A program made the position numbers and the translations under genes. This document shows, in pieces, positions 1 to 9,816 of a stretch of 64,000 bases of DNA. The DNA lies in the NCBI GenBank assembly GCA_963771835.1, contig CAVYVA010000001.1:310001-374000 (forward strand), written 5' to 3'. Every line of letters begins with the position of its first letter. The stretch's first letter is position 1. Origin of the DNA: CAVQCJ01 sp963771835. Lineage in GTDB: Bacteria > Actinomycetota > Actinomycetes > Prado026. The notes beneath the pieces were generated by a model. That model was not told where the DNA came from. It searched no databases and saw nothing but the letters and a program-made list of their open reading frames with translations.

Positions 1-1025
1 CGCCGCCCAGGCGACGCGCGCCCTGGCCCGCAGGGTCGAGCCGGGCGACGTCGCCGTGGTGGACCACCTCGACCTCGACCGGGTCTCCGCTGAGGCGCTG
101 GTCGCCGCGCACCCGTCGGCGGTGGTGAACGTCCGTCCGAGCCTGTCCGGTCGGCACCCGGCCCGCGGCGCCGAGGTGCTGGTCGCGGCCGGGATCCCGG
201 TCGTCGACGCCACCGGCACCGGGCTGCTGTCCGAGGTCCGCGAGGGCGGCACGCTGCGGGTGCACGAGGGCCACGTGTACGCCGGCGAGCGGCTGCTGGG
301 CGCCGGCACCGTGCAGACGGCCGACTCGGTGCTGGCCGCGCAGGAGCGGGCCCGGTCCGGGATGAACGCCCGGCTCGAGGCGGTCGGCGCGGACGCCGCC
401 CACTTCCTGGGCACCCACGAGGCTCTGCTCCTGGACGGGATCGGGCTGCCCGAGGTGGCGCTGTCGTTCGTCGGCCGGACGGTGCTGGTCGTCGGCCCCG
501 GTGAACGGGCGGCCGCCCAGACGCTTGCCCTGCGCCGCTGGGCCCGGGCCGAGCATCCGCTCGTGGTCGCCGCCGAGGACGGTGCCCAGGGTGCGCTCGC
601 GGCCGGCCTGCGCCCGGACCTCGTGGTCGGTCAGCTGCCCGACCCCGACCACAAGGCGCTCGCCCGCGCCGAGCACGTGCCCGAGGAGTCGATCCCGGCC
701 GGGCTGTCGGCCACCGACCTGGCCGTGGTCCTGGCCACCGACGGCGACGCGGACCTGGTGGTGCTCACGGGGTCGCCGGCGTCGTTCGACGAGATGCTCG
801 ACCGGGAGCGGTCGGCGGCCGCGGCGCTGCTCGCGGTCCGGCTCCGGGGCGGCGAACGGGTCGTCGACGCGCCGGCCGCGCTGGCGCTGCAGAAGCCGCC
901 GATCGGTCTGTTCCCCGTCCTGCGTCCTGCTCGCCGGTGGGATCGCCGCGCTGGCGGCCGCGCTCGCCGCGGTCCCCGGCGGGCACGAGATGGTGCAGCG
1001 GCTGCGGGACGCGCTGCCTTGGTGA
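1..1025 (+). CDS. steA: SteA-like cell-division protein (5' partial, frameshifted)
   Basis: SteA-family protein with a thiamin-pyrophosphokinase-like fold, known in Corynebacterium as a partner of SteB in daughter-cell separation. The frame is open from the first base, so the N-terminus lies upstream of the window. The visible part carries the family blocks around AVVDHLDLDRVSAEALVA and NVRPSLSGRHP, and ends in a single C-terminal membrane helix (VLLAGGIAALAAALAAV) followed by a short basic tail. An extra C at about position 923 throws the C-terminal 33 codons into another frame; deleting it restores LFPVL-VLLAGG. The stop overlaps the GTG start of the next gene by four bases, as expected for a steA-steB pair. 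Family assignment is firm; the shift is probably a sequencing error. Confidence 0.85.
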
Positions 1026-1931
1026 CCTTCCGGTACCACCTGGTGTCGCTGGCAGCGGTCCTGATGGCGCTCGCCGCGGGTGTCGTGCTGGGCGCCGGCC
1101 CGCTGGCCGACGCAGTGAGCACGGCGGTCGGTCCGACGCCGTCCGCGGCCGCGCAGGCCGGGGCCAGCGCGCAGTCGGCGGCGATCATCCAGCTGCAGGG
1201 GGCCACCCGCTACGACGACGCGGTCCTGGCCGCCGCGGCAGCCAAGATCGTCAAGGGCACGCTGAGCGGGACCAGGGTGGTGCTCGTCGTCGCGGCCGGC
1301 GCGTCCCCGGAGACCGTCGCCGTCGACCGTGGCCCTGCTGCAGACGGCAGGCGCCACGGTCAGCGGCCAGGTCCTGCTGACCCCGGCGTGGACCGCGCCG
1401 GCACAGGCCAGCGTCCTGGCCGGGATCACCGACCAGCTCGCCCCCGCCGACACCAAGGACGGCGACGGCACACCCGCCGGCAACGCCGCGGCAGCGCTGG
1501 CCGCGGCTGTGCTCAGCACCAAGAAGGCGAGCCTGGGTCAGGCCTCCGACGCTGCGACGGCGCTGCTGGCCGGACTGCAGCAGGGTGGTTTCGTCACGGT
1601 CAAGGGAACGCCCGCGCAGGCGGCCGGCCTGGCCGTCCTCGTCGGCCCGACAGCCGCCAAGACCGGCGCGCCGCTGGTGTCGATGGCGCGCGCCCTCGCC
1701 GCGGCCGGGTCCGGGTCGGTGACGGCCGCACCGCGCGGCTCGGCGGCGCCGTCCGGCCTGGTCGGCGCGATCCGCTCCGACCCCGCGACCCGCGCGGCGG
1801 TGTCCACGGTCGACTGCGTCGACCTGTCCGCCGGTCAGCTGGCCACGGTCCTCGCACTGGCCCGCGAGCGGACCGGTCACCACGGCCAGTACGGGCTCGG
1901 CCCGGCGGCCGACGCGCCGCTTCCCGGCTGA
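1022..1931 (+). CDS. steB: SteB/MctB-family protein (DUF3186), frameshifted
   Basis: Membrane-anchored DUF3186 protein. Mycobacterial homologue Rv1698 is called MctB (copper transport); the corynebacterial homologue SteB works with SteA in cell separation, which fits this gene order better. Starts at GTG 1022 overlapping the steA stop (GTGA). The first 30 residues contain one hydrophobic helix (LVSLAAVLMALAAGVVLGAG), then an extracytoplasmic alanine-rich domain with a predicted heptad-like stretch, total about 302 residues once corrected (Rv1698 is 314). An extra G near 1325 changes frame between SPETVAV and TVALLQTAGATVSG. Which of the two published roles applies here is inference from the neighbour. 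Confidence 0.8.
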
Positions 1932-2073
1932 CCCGGACGGCCCACGCCCCGCGCGCTGTTACTCTGGTGGTCCGTGGGTGGTCGACCCGCTGAGCGTCGC
2001 TCGAAGGGCCTCAGGGTGGGTCAGGCCACACGCTCGACCAGAAGCTCGACGCAAAGCGACCACGGGAGCCCAT

Positions 2074-3747
2074 GTGGCAGCGCCGCAGACGACCAAGCAC
2101 CTTTTCGTGACCGGCGGCGTCGCCTCGTCGCTGGGCAAGGGCCTCACCGCCAGCAGCCTGGGCAACCTCCTGAAGGCCCGCGGCCTGCGCGTGACGATGC
2201 AGAAGCTCGACCCCTACCTCAACGTCGACCCCGGGACGATGAACCCGTTCCAGCACGGCGAGGTGTTCGTCACCGACGACGGCGCGGAGACCGACCTCGA
2301 CATCGGCCACTACGAACGGTTCCTGGACCGCGAGCTCGACGCCAGCGCCAACGTCACCACCGGACAGGTGTACTCCACGGTCATCGCCAAGGAGCGTCGC
2401 GGCGAGTACCTCGGCGACACGGTGCAGGTGATCCCGCACATCACCAACGAGATCAAGGCGCGCATGCGCGCGATGGACGGGCCCGACGTCGACATCGTCA
2501 TCACCGAGATCGGCGGCACGGTCGGGGACATCGAGTCGCTGCCGTTCCTGGAGGCCGCCCGGCAGGTGCGCCACGACGTCGGTCGCGACCAGGTGTTCTT
2601 CCTGCACGTGTCGCTGCTGCCGTACATCGGGCCGTCGGGCGAGCTGAAGACGAAGCCGACGCAGCACTCCGTCGCCGCGCTGCGCAGCATCGGCATCCAG
2701 CCCGACGCGCTGGTGCTGCGCGCCGACCGCCCGGTGCCGACCGGGATCAAGCGCAAGATCAGCCTGATGTGCGACGTCGACGACGAGGCCGTGGTCGCCG
2801 CCGTCGACGCCCCGTCGATCTACGACATCCCGAAGGTCCTGCACTCCGAAGGGCTCGACGCCTACGTCGTGCGCCGGCTCGGGCTCCCGTTCCGTGACGT
2901 CGACTGGACCGACTGGGACGAGCTGCTGCGGCGGGTCCACCGGCCCGCGCACGAGGTCACCGTCGCGCTGGTCGGCAAGTACGTGGACCTGCCCGACGCC
3001 TACCTGTCGGTCACCGAGGCGCTGCGGGCCGGCGGGTTCGCCTGCGACGCGCGGGTGAACATCCGCTGGGTGGCCTCGGACGAGTGCGCCACCCCGGAAG
3101 GCGCGGCCGCGAAGCTGTCCGACGTCGACGGCGTCTGCGTGCCCGGCGGCTTCGGCGTGCGCGGCATCGAGGGCAAGCTCGGCGCGCTCACCTACGCGCG
3201 CGAGCACCGGATCCCGACGCTCGGCCTGTGCCTGGGTCTGCAGTGCATGGTCATCGAGCACGCTCGCAACGTGGCCGGGCTGGACGGCGCGAACTCGGCG
3301 GAGTTCGACCCCGAGACGCCGCACCCGGTCATCGCCACGATGGCCGACCAGCGGGACGTCGTCGCCGGCGAGCGGGACATGGGCGGCACCATGCGGCTGG
3401 GTCTGTACCCGGCGGTGCTCGCCGAGGGCTCGCTGGTGCGCGAGGTGTACGGACAGGCGTACGTGGACGAGCGGCACCGGCACCGGTACGAGGTGAACAA
3501 CAGCTACCGCGAGCACCTCGAGGCGACCGGGCTGGTCTTCTCCGGCACGTCCCCGGACGGGCACCTGGTCGAGTACGTCGAGCTGCCGCGCGACGTGCAC
3601 CCGTACTACGTCGGCACCCAGGCGCACCCGGAGCTGCGCTCGCGCCCGACCCGGGCGCACCCGTTGTTCAGCGGCCTGGTCCGGGCGGCGCTGGACCGCG
3701 CGGCCGGGCACTCGGTGGTCCTGCCCGACACGGTGCCGGCCGGTTGA
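2074..3747 (+). CDS. pyrG: CTP synthase
   Basis: CTP synthetase: ATP-dependent amination of UTP to CTP with glutamine-derived ammonia, cytosolic, last step of pyrimidine nucleotide synthesis. The N-terminal synthetase domain opens with TKHLFVTGGVASSLGKG (P-loop); the C-terminal class I glutamine amidotransferase domain has the oxyanion strand VPGGFGVRG, the nucleophile Cys in LGLCLGLQ and the His/Glu pair in the HPELRSRP region. 557 residues, normal for the family. The GTG at 2074 is chosen because a GGGAG ribosome site lies 7 bases upstream and the conserved domain begins 4 residues later; the open frame upstream to 1978 has no family match. Sits between steB and the NUDIX gene as in Rv1698-Rv1700. 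Confidence 0.97.
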   Translation: MAAPQTTKHLFVTGGVASSLGKGLTASSLGNLLKARGLRVTMQKLDPYLNVDPGTMNPFQHGEVFVTDDGAETDLDIGHYERFLDRELDASANVTTGQVYSTVIAKERRGEYLGDTVQVIPHITNEIKARMRAMDGPDVDIVITEIGGTVGDIESLPFLEAARQVRHDVGRDQVFFLHVSLLPYIGPSGELKTKPTQHSVAALRSIGIQPDALVLRADRPVPTGIKRKISLMCDVDDEAVVAAVDAPSIYDIPKVLHSEGLDAYVVRRLGLPFRDVDWTDWDELLRRVHRPAHEVTVALVGKYVDLPDAYLSVTEALRAGGFACDARVNIRWVASDECATPEGAAAKLSDVDGVCVPGGFGVRGIEGKLGALTYAREHRIPTLGLCLGLQCMVIEHARNVAGLDGANSAEFDPETPHPVIATMADQRDVVAGERDMGGTMRLGLYPAVLAEGSLVREVYGQAYVDERHRHRYEVNNSYREHLEATGLVFSGTSPDGHLVEYVELPRDVHPYYVGTQAHPELRSRPTRAHPLFSGLVRAALDRAAGHSVVLPDTVPAG

Positions 3748-4381
3748 CCATCGCCGACCGCCCGGGCGGCTACCCGGTCTCGACCAGCGCGCTGGCTTTC
3801 CGGGGCCGGGTCTGGGACGTCGTCACCGACACCGTGCAGCTCCCCGGCGGCGAGCAGGTCGTCCGCGACGTCGTCCTGCACCCGTCGGCGGTCGCGGTGC
3901 TGGCGCTGGACCCCGAGGACCGGGTCCTGGTCGTGCACCAGTACCGGCACCCGGCGCGCGCCACCCTCTGGGAGCTGCCGGCCGGGCTGCTGGACGTGGC
4001 CGGCGAGGACCCGCTGGCGAGCGGCGTCCCGGGAGCTGTGGGAGGAGACGCACCACGAGGCGGACCGCTGGGACGTGCTCGTCGACTTCATGTCGTCGCC
4101 GGGGTTCTGCGACGAGGCGATCCGCATCTACCTGGCCAGGGACGTCCGTCGCTCGACGGGTGCGGAGCATCCGCGGCACGGCGAGGAGCGCGGGCATGCC
4201 GGTGGAGTGGGCCGGCCTGGACGACCTGGTCGCCGCGGTCCTCGCCGGCGGGCTGCACAACCCGACGCTGGCCGTGGGCGTGCTCGCGGCGGCCGCCGCC
4301 CGGGCTCGTGACTGGGCCACGCTGCGGCCGTCCGACGCGCCTTGGGCGCTCGGCCCGCGGGCCATGCGCGGGGTCGGCTGA
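3744..4381 (+). CDS. NUDIX hydrolase, ADP-ribose pyrophosphatase type (two frameshifts)
   Basis: NUDIX hydrolase like Rv1700, predicted to split ADP-ribose or related nucleoside diphosphate sugars. The TTG at 3744 overlaps the pyrG stop (TTGA) and is the only start in frame before the conserved N-terminal strand. Conserved pieces: VLVVHQYRHPARATLWELPAG, then the NUDIX box RELWEETHHEAD (RExxEExG-type helix) and VDFMSSPGFCDEAIRIYLARD, then the C-terminal helix NPTLAVGVLAAAAARA. These lie in three frames; an extra base near 4023 and another near 4195 explain both jumps and give a 211-residue protein. The GxxxxxEx7REUxEExGU core cannot be checked fully because the first shift lies inside it. Confidence 0.82.
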
Positions 4382-4552
4382 GCCGGGTCCGCCCGACTTG
4401 TACACGCCGTCGCGCGACGGGGTTGCGCTCTGACGAGGTGTCCGGGTCAGACCAGGGGGCGTTGTCCTAGAGTGAGGCCGCCCCCAGGGGTGCGGTTCAC
4501 CATGCCGACGACGAGGTCGGCTCCGCTTCGTTCAAGAGGGACGTGCATCGAC

Positions 4553-5668
4553 GTGAAGGTCGGCATCCCGCGCGAGGTCAAGAACCACGAGTACCGGGTG
4601 GCGATCACCCCGGCCGGGGTCCACGAGCTCGCCCGCAACGGCCATGAGGTCTTCGTCGAGACCGATGCGGGCATCGGTTCCTCGATCTCCAACGACGAGT
4701 TCGTCGCCGCCGGCGCCAAGATCCTGCCGACCGCGGACGACGTGTGGGGGACCGGCGACCTGATCCTGAAGGTCAAGGAGCCCATCGCCGAGGAGTACGG
4801 GCGCATGCGCGAAGGGCAGACGCTCTTCACGTACCTGCACCTGGCGGCTTCCAAGGCGTGCACCGACGCCCTGCTCGAGCGCGGCGTGACCGCGATCGCC
4901 TACGAGACCGTCGAGCTGCCGGACCGCTCGCTGCCGCTGCTCGCCCCGATGTCCGAGGTGGCCGGACGGATGGCGCCGCAGGTGGGCGCGGCGACCCTGC
5001 AGCGGGCCAACGGTGGCCGCGGCGTGCTCATGGGCGGCGTCTCCGGCGTCTACGCGGCGAAGGTGGTCGTCATCGGCGCCGGCGTGTCCGGGATGAACGC
5101 CGCGGTGATCGCGCTGGGCATGCAGGCCGAGGTGCTGCTGCTGGACCGCAACATCGCGCGGCTGCGCCAGGCCGACGCCATCTACCAGGGCCACATGCAG
5201 ACCGTCGCGTCGAACGCGTACGAGATCGAGCACGCCGTCCTGGACGCCGACCTGGTGATCGGCGCCGTGCTCGTGCCGGGTGCGAAGGCGCCCACCCTGG
5301 TCTCCAACGAGCTCGTGTCGCGGATGAAGCCCGGCTCGGTCCTGGTGGACATCTCCATCGACCAGGGCGGCTGCTTCGAGGACTCGCACCCGACGACGCA
5401 TGCGGACCCGACGTACAGGGTCCACGAGTCGATGTTCTACTGCGTCGCGAACATGCCCGGTGCGGTGCCGCACACCTCGACGTACGCCCTCACCAACGTC
5501 ACGCTCCCGTACGCCGTCGAGCTGGCCAACAAGGGCTGGCGGCAGGCGCTGCGCGACGACCACGCGCTCGCCCTCGGTCTGAACACGCACGAGGGACGGG
5601 TCGTGTACGCCGCGGTGGCGGAGCCGTTCGGCTACCCGGTCCTCGATCTTGCCGAGGTCCTCGCCTAA
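4553..5668 (+). CDS. ald: Alanine dehydrogenase
   Basis: NAD-dependent alanine dehydrogenase: reversible deamination of L-alanine to pyruvate plus ammonia. The 371-residue length equals the family norm when GTG 4553 is used (MKVGIPREVKNHEYRVAITP). Catalytic residues are in place: Lys75 in LKVKEP and His96 in YLHLAAS; the Rossmann loop GAGVSG is at 175-180, and the DISIDQGG loop carries the active Asp. A TAGAGT box at 4468-4473 could be its -10 element. Its placement between the NUDIX gene and xerD is an insertion relative to the mycobacterial order. Confidence 0.95.
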   Translation: MKVGIPREVKNHEYRVAITPAGVHELARNGHEVFVETDAGIGSSISNDEFVAAGAKILPTADDVWGTGDLILKVKEPIAEEYGRMREGQTLFTYLHLAASKACTDALLERGVTAIAYETVELPDRSLPLLAPMSEVAGRMAPQVGAATLQRANGGRGVLMGGVSGVYAAKVVVIGAGVSGMNAAVIALGMQAEVLLLDRNIARLRQADAIYQGHMQTVASNAYEIEHAVLDADLVIGAVLVPGAKAPTLVSNELVSRMKPGSVLVDISIDQGGCFEDSHPTTHADPTYRVHESMFYCVANMPGAVPHTSTYALTNVTLPYAVELANKGWRQALRDDHALALGLNTHEGRVVYAAVAEPFGYPVLDLAEVLA

Positions 5669-5678
5669 CCTGGGCGTT

Positions 5679-6645
5679 ATGTCAGGTAGCTCCGCCTCAC
5701 CGACGCGTCCTGCGCCGGCCTCGGCGCTCGCGCGCGCCGCCGAGGCGTACCTGGACCACCTGACGGTCGAGCGCGGGGTGGCCCGCAACACCGAGCTGTC
5801 GTACCGCCGCGACCTGGGCCGCTACGTGAGCTGGTGTCAGGACCGGGGGATCGTCGACATCGCCGCGGTCACGGACAGTGACGTCGGGGCGTTCCTGGCC
5901 GCCCTGCGGTCCGGCTACGGCGACCACCCGCCGCTGTCGGCGTCCTCGGCCGCGCGCACGGTGGTCGCTGTCCGCGGCTTCCACCGGTTCGCGCTGCGGG
6001 AGGGGTTGTCCGTCGACGACCCGGCGCACGAGGTGCGGCCGCCGCAGTCGCCCCGGCGGCTGCCCAAGGCGATCCCGGTCGCCGACGTCGAGGCGCTGCT
6101 CGCCGCAGCGTCCGGGGACGAGGGCGTCACCGGCCTGCGCGACCGGGCGCTGCTCGAGGTGCTCTACGGGTGCGGTGCCCGGATCTCCGAGGCCGTCGGA
6201 CTCGACGTCGACGACCTGGACCTCGAACGAGGGGCGGTCCTGCTGCGGGGGAAGGGCGGCAAGGAGCGGTTCGTCCCGCTCGGCTCCTACGCCAGGGAGG
6301 CGGTCGACGCCTACCTGGTCCGGGCCCGCCCGGTGCTGGTCACGGCCGGACGGGGCACGTCGGCCCTCTTCCTGAACCGGCGCGGCGGGCGGTTGAGCCG
6401 GCAGAGCGCCTGGACGGTGCTCCGGGCAGCGGCCGAGCGGGGCGGGGTCCCGACTCGAGCATCTGTCACCGCACACCCTGCGGCACTCGTTCGCGACCCA
6501 TCTGCTCGACGGGGGAGCCGACGTCCGGGTCGTGCAGGAGCTGCTGGGACACGCCTCGGTCACCACGACGCAGGTGTACACGCTCATCACGGTCGACAAG
6601 CTCCGTGAGGTCTACGCAGCCGCGCACCCACGGGCGCTGGGCTGA
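5679..6645 (+). CDS. xerD: Site-specific tyrosine recombinase XerD (frameshifted)
   Basis: Tyrosine recombinase resolving chromosome dimers at dif with XerC. An N-terminal core-binding SAM-like domain (residues 15-115) is followed by the catalytic domain: Arg168 in GARISE, the Lys in RGKGGKERFVPLG, HTLRHSFATHLL (His and Arg), LGHASVTTTQVYT (second His and the nucleophile Tyr). An extra C near 6456, directly before EHLSPHTLRHS, puts the last 62 codons out of frame; 321 residues when corrected. ATG 5679 follows a TAACCT box by 7 bases, so the message may be leaderless. Chromosomal position with parA-scpAB supports XerD rather than a phage integrase. Confidence 0.9.
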
Positions 6646-6670
6646 CCTGACCGACCGGAGCCTGCCCGTC

Positions 6671-6699
6671 TTGCCCGATTCAGGCCCCGGACCTAGAGT
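6671..6699 (+). promoter_or_regulatory. Putative housekeeping promoter of the parA-scpAB operon
   Basis: TTGCCC at 6671-6676 and TAGAGT at 6694-6699 are separated by 17 bases, in the 102-base gap between xerD and parA. This fits an actinobacterial SigA-type promoter; a start near 6706 would give a leader of about 42 bases. Seen by eye only. Confidence 0.5.
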
Positions 6700-6747
6700 C
6701 CAGCCCCTATGGTTTGACGATCGGTCGCCAGAAGGGTCTAACGGCTT

Positions 6748-7713
6748 GTGAATATGTCGACAAACTCGGACGCGGGCCACGAGCCCGATCCTGAGGTCGC
6801 GGTGCACGCACAGGTCCCGGCTGACAGCGGCCGCGCCGCGCGGGAGGTCGAGGCCGGGCTGATCCGGGCCGGTGAGATGGCTGCGCACCTCGGCCCGACC
6901 GGGCGCCCGCTGCCGGACCTGCCCGAGCCCGCCCCCCTCGCCGAGCACGGCCCCGCGCACGTCATGGCCATGTGCAACCAGAAGGGCGGGGTCGGCAAGA
7001 CCACGTCCACGATCAACCTCGGCGCGGCCATCGCGGAGCTCGGCCGGCGGGTGCTGCTGGTCGACTTCGACCCGCAGGGCGCGCTCTCGGTCGGGCTCGG
7101 GGTCAACCCGCACGAGCTCGACCGGACCGTCTACAACCTGCTGATGGAGCGCGACGTCACCGTGGACGACGTCCTGCTCAAGACCAACGTGCCTGGGCTG
7201 GACCTGCTGCCCAGCAACATCGACCTGTCCGCGGCCGAGGTCCAGCTCGTCGGGGAGGTGGCCCGCGAGCAGACGCTGGGGCGGGTCCTGGGCCCGGTGC
7301 TGCCCGACTACGACTACGTGATCATCGACTGCCAGCCGTCGCTCGGGCTGCTCACGGTGAACGCGCTGACCGCCGCGGACGGGGTGATGATCCCGCTGGA
7401 GTGCGAGTTCTTCGCCCTGCGAGGCGTGGCGCTGCTCATGGACACCATCCAGAAAGTACAGGAACGGCTTAACCCTGAACTAGAACTTGAGGGTATTCTC
7501 GCCACGATGTACGACGCGCGGACCCTGCACGGGCGCGAGGTGCTCTCCCGCGTCGTCGAGGCCTTCGGGGACCGCGTCTACCACACGGTCATCAACCGGA
7601 CCGTCCGCTTCCCGGAGACCACCGTGGCCGGTGAGCCGATCACGACCTACGCGCCGAGCTCGCCCGGAGCCGCCGCCTACCGCCAGCTCGCGAAAGAGGT
7701 CCTGGCCCGATGA
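6748..7713 (+). CDS. ParA/Soj-family ATPase of the scpAB cluster
   Basis: ParA-type P-loop ATPase of about 320 residues. A 70-residue acidic/proline-rich extension precedes the deviant Walker A KGGVGKT in MAMCNQKGGVGKTTSTINL; Walker A' is VLLVDFDPQGA and the switch region YVIIDCQPSLGLL. No parB is adjacent, so this is the Rv1708-type paralogue linked to ScpA/ScpB rather than the origin-segregating ParA. Start GTG 6748 or ATG 6754 (two codons later). Codons around 7455-7500 are noticeably AT-richer than the rest of the gene. Its partner and cargo are not known; a role with condensin loading is inference from the neighbourhood. Confidence 0.88.
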   Translation: MNMSTNSDAGHEPDPEVAVHAQVPADSGRAAREVEAGLIRAGEMAAHLGPTGRPLPDLPEPAPLAEHGPAHVMAMCNQKGGVGKTTSTINLGAAIAELGRRVLLVDFDPQGALSVGLGVNPHELDRTVYNLLMERDVTVDDVLLKTNVPGLDLLPSNIDLSAAEVQLVGEVAREQTLGRVLGPVLPDYDYVIIDCQPSLGLLTVNALTAADGVMIPLECEFFALRGVALLMDTIQKVQERLNPELELEGILATMYDARTLHGREVLSRVVEAFGDRVYHTVINRTVRFPETTVAGEPITTYAPSSPGAAAYRQLAKEVLAR

Positions 7714-8165
7714 GCCGTCGAATCACCCTCCCCGGTGCGGACGAGCTGTTCCGCGTCACCGGCGGGACCGGCCCGGACTCGGGCGCCGCCGAGCTCATGG
7801 CGCCACGGCCGCTCAGCGTCGCCCCGGACCCGGCGCCCGAGCACGTCCCGTCCGCCCCGGCGGCAGCCGGCACGACGGGGGCCCAGCGGTCCCGCAACGG
7901 CGTCCGGCAGACCGCCAGGCCGCGTACGAGGCAGGGTCAGGACCGGCTCCCCTCCGGTCGCGAGCGGCACGACGAGAAGATCACCGTCTACCTCTCGCCG
8001 GAGGAGCTCGTGGAGCTCGAGCACGCCCGGCTGTCCCTGCGGCAGGACCACGGCCTGGCCGTGGACCGCGGGCGGATCGTGCGCGAGGCGCTGTCGGTCG
8101 TCCTGGCCGAGCTGGACGCGCGGGGCGACTCCTCGACGATCGTGCGGCGGCTGCGCGAGGGCTGA
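7710..8165 (+). CDS. Small protein with ribbon-helix-helix-like C-terminus, between parA and scpA
   Basis: 151 residues, starting at ATG 7710 inside the parA stop (ATGA overlap), hence translationally coupled to it. Residues 1-85 are proline/alanine/arginine-rich and probably disordered. The C-terminal 65 residues are ordered: a short strand EKITVYLS, a helix EELVELEHARLSLRQDHG, then GRIVREALSVVLAELDARGD. Strand-helix-helix order and length resemble ribbon-helix-helix DNA-binding proteins, the class that often serves as centromere-binding partner of ParA ATPases. The domain call is by eye and unproven; I recognise no named family. Confidence 0.7.
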   Translation: MSRRITLPGADELFRVTGGTGPDSGAAELMAPRPLSVAPDPAPEHVPSAPAAAGTTGAQRSRNGVRQTARPRTRQGQDRLPSGRERHDEKITVYLSPEELVELEHARLSLRQDHGLAVDRGRIVREALSVVLAELDARGDSSTIVRRLREG

Positions 8166-8192
8166 GCCCGGCCGGTCCGTTACCGTTCCGGC

Positions 8193-9221
8193 GTGAGCAC
8201 GAGCCGGGCGACGACCGCCGAGGGGGCACCCCTGTGGCCGACGCACGGCGGCGGCCCGGACCACGGCGTCGACGAGGCTGTCGACGCCGGCGGCGGGCGG
8301 GACGCGTTCCGCGTCCACCTGGCCAACTTCGAGGGCCCGTTCGACCTGCTGCTGGGGCTGATCTCGAAGCACAAGATGGACGTCACCGAGGTGGCGCTCA
8401 GCCAGGTCACCGACGAGTTCATCGCCCACATCCGGGCGATGGGTCCGGACTGGGATCTGGGACAGGCGACCGAATTCCTGGTCGTGGCGGCCACCTTGCT
8501 CGACCTCAAGGCCGCGCGGCTGCTGCCGTCGGCGGACGTGGAGGACGAGGAGGACCTGGCGCTGCTCGAGGCCAGGGACCTGCTGTTCGCCCGCTGCTGC
8601 AGTACCGGGCCTACAAGGAGGCGGCCGCCTGGGTGGCCGCCCGGTTGGCCGACGAGGCGCGCCGGTTCCCGCGTGCGGTCGGCCTGGAGGAGCGGTACGC
8701 CGGGCTGCTGCCCGAGGTCCTGCTGACTCTCGGGGCGGCCGAGCTGGCCGCGCTCGCGGCCCGTGCGACGGCTCCCGCGCCCGGCCCCGGTGCTGCCCAT
8801 GGACCACGTGCACGCACCCCGGGTGAGCGTGCGCGAGCAGGGCGGCCTGCTCATCGACCGGCTCCGGCGGGTGCGCAGCACGACGTTCCGGGCCCTGGTG
8901 GCCGACTGTCCGGACACCCTGCACGTCGTGGCCCGGTTCCTGGCCCTGCTGGAGCTCTACCGGGACTCGGCCGTGGTCTTCGAACAGCTGGACGCGCTGG
9001 GCGAGCTGCACGTGCGGTGGACCGGCTCGGACGAGGGCGAGCTCACGATCGACGACGAGTTCGACGAGCCCCCGGAAGGCGAGTCGGACACGGACAGTGA
9101 CATCGGGTCCGGGGTGGACGGGGCAGATGATGCAGATGAGCCTGGCGTGGCGGATGGGACCGGCACGATCGACCTGACTGAGCGCGGCGCCGGGCCGGAC
9201 GCCGCGGAGGAGGACCTGTGA
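8193..9221 (+). CDS. scpA: Segregation and condensation protein A (two frameshifts)
   Basis: Kleisin subunit of the SMC-ScpAB condensin. Starts GTG 8193; conserved N-terminal domain VHLANFEGPFDLLLGLISKHKMDVTEVALSQ binds the SMC head, the middle contains LLQYRAYKEAAAWVAARL, and the C-terminal winged-helix domain lies around DRLRRVRSTTFRALVADC. The tail after 9060 is acidic and low-complexity. A missing base near 8593 and an extra base near 8774 put the middle 60 codons in a different frame; the two changes cancel, giving about 342 residues. A TACCGT box ends 6 bases before the start codon, suggesting a leaderless transcript in addition to readthrough from parA. Confidence 0.9.
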
Positions 9222-9813
9222 GCGAGCTCGAGGACGCGGTCGGAGGCGCCGGCGGGGGAGGGACCGAGCCTGAGCGGTTCCCTGGAAGCCATCCTGCTGG
9301 TCGTCGACGAGCCGGTCGCCGACGTCGTGCTGGCCCAGGTGCTGCAGGAGCCCCAGGACGCCGTCAGGGCCGCGCTGGAGGCGCTCCGCGCGGAGTACGA
9401 GGCGTCCGGGCGCGGGTTCGAGCTGCGCGAGGTCGCCGGCGGCTGGCGGTTCTACACGCGGCCCGAGTACGCCGGCGTCGTGGAGCGGTTCGTGCTGGAC
9501 GGGCAGCAGGCCCGGCTGACACAGGCTTCGCTGGAGACGCTGGCCGTCGTGGCCTACCGGCAGCCGGTGAGCCGGGCCCGGGTGTCTGCGGTGCGCGGGG
9601 TCAACGTCGACGGGGTGATGCGGACGCTTGCTCACCCGCGGGCTCGTGGAGGAGTGCGGGACCGACGCCGAGAGCGGCGCGCTCCTGTACCGGACCACCA
9701 GCTACTTCCTGGAGCGGCTCGGGCTCGGTTCGCTGGAGGAACTGCCCCCGCTCGCGCCATATCTGCCTGATATTGAGTCACTTGATGTCGACTCAGTCTC
9801 ATTCTCAGGTTGA
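9218..9813 (+). CDS. scpB: Segregation and condensation protein B (two frameshifts)
   Basis: Tandem winged-helix partner of ScpA. GTG 9218 overlaps the scpA stop (GTGA). Conserved stretches: LEAILLVVDEPV, GWRFYTRPEYAGVVERFV, LTQASLETLAVVAYRQPVSR (second winged helix) and LLTRGLVEECG, ending ERLGLGSLEELPPLAPYLPD. Extra bases near 9263 (in a G-rich run) and 9627 spread it over three frames; about 197 residues after correction. The final 50 bases are AT-rich relative to the gene. Confidence 0.9.
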
Positions 9814-9816
9814 GAT

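Noticed and set aside
6748..7713. The chromosomal origin-segregating ParA
   Set aside because: No parB, no parS-like TGTTTCACGTGAAACA sites, and the neighbours are scpAB; it fits the separate Rv1708-type paralogue.
7677..9698. A 673-codon minus-strand frame over scpAB
   Set aside because: Overlaps conserved scpA/scpB motifs on the plus strand and has low-complexity composition.
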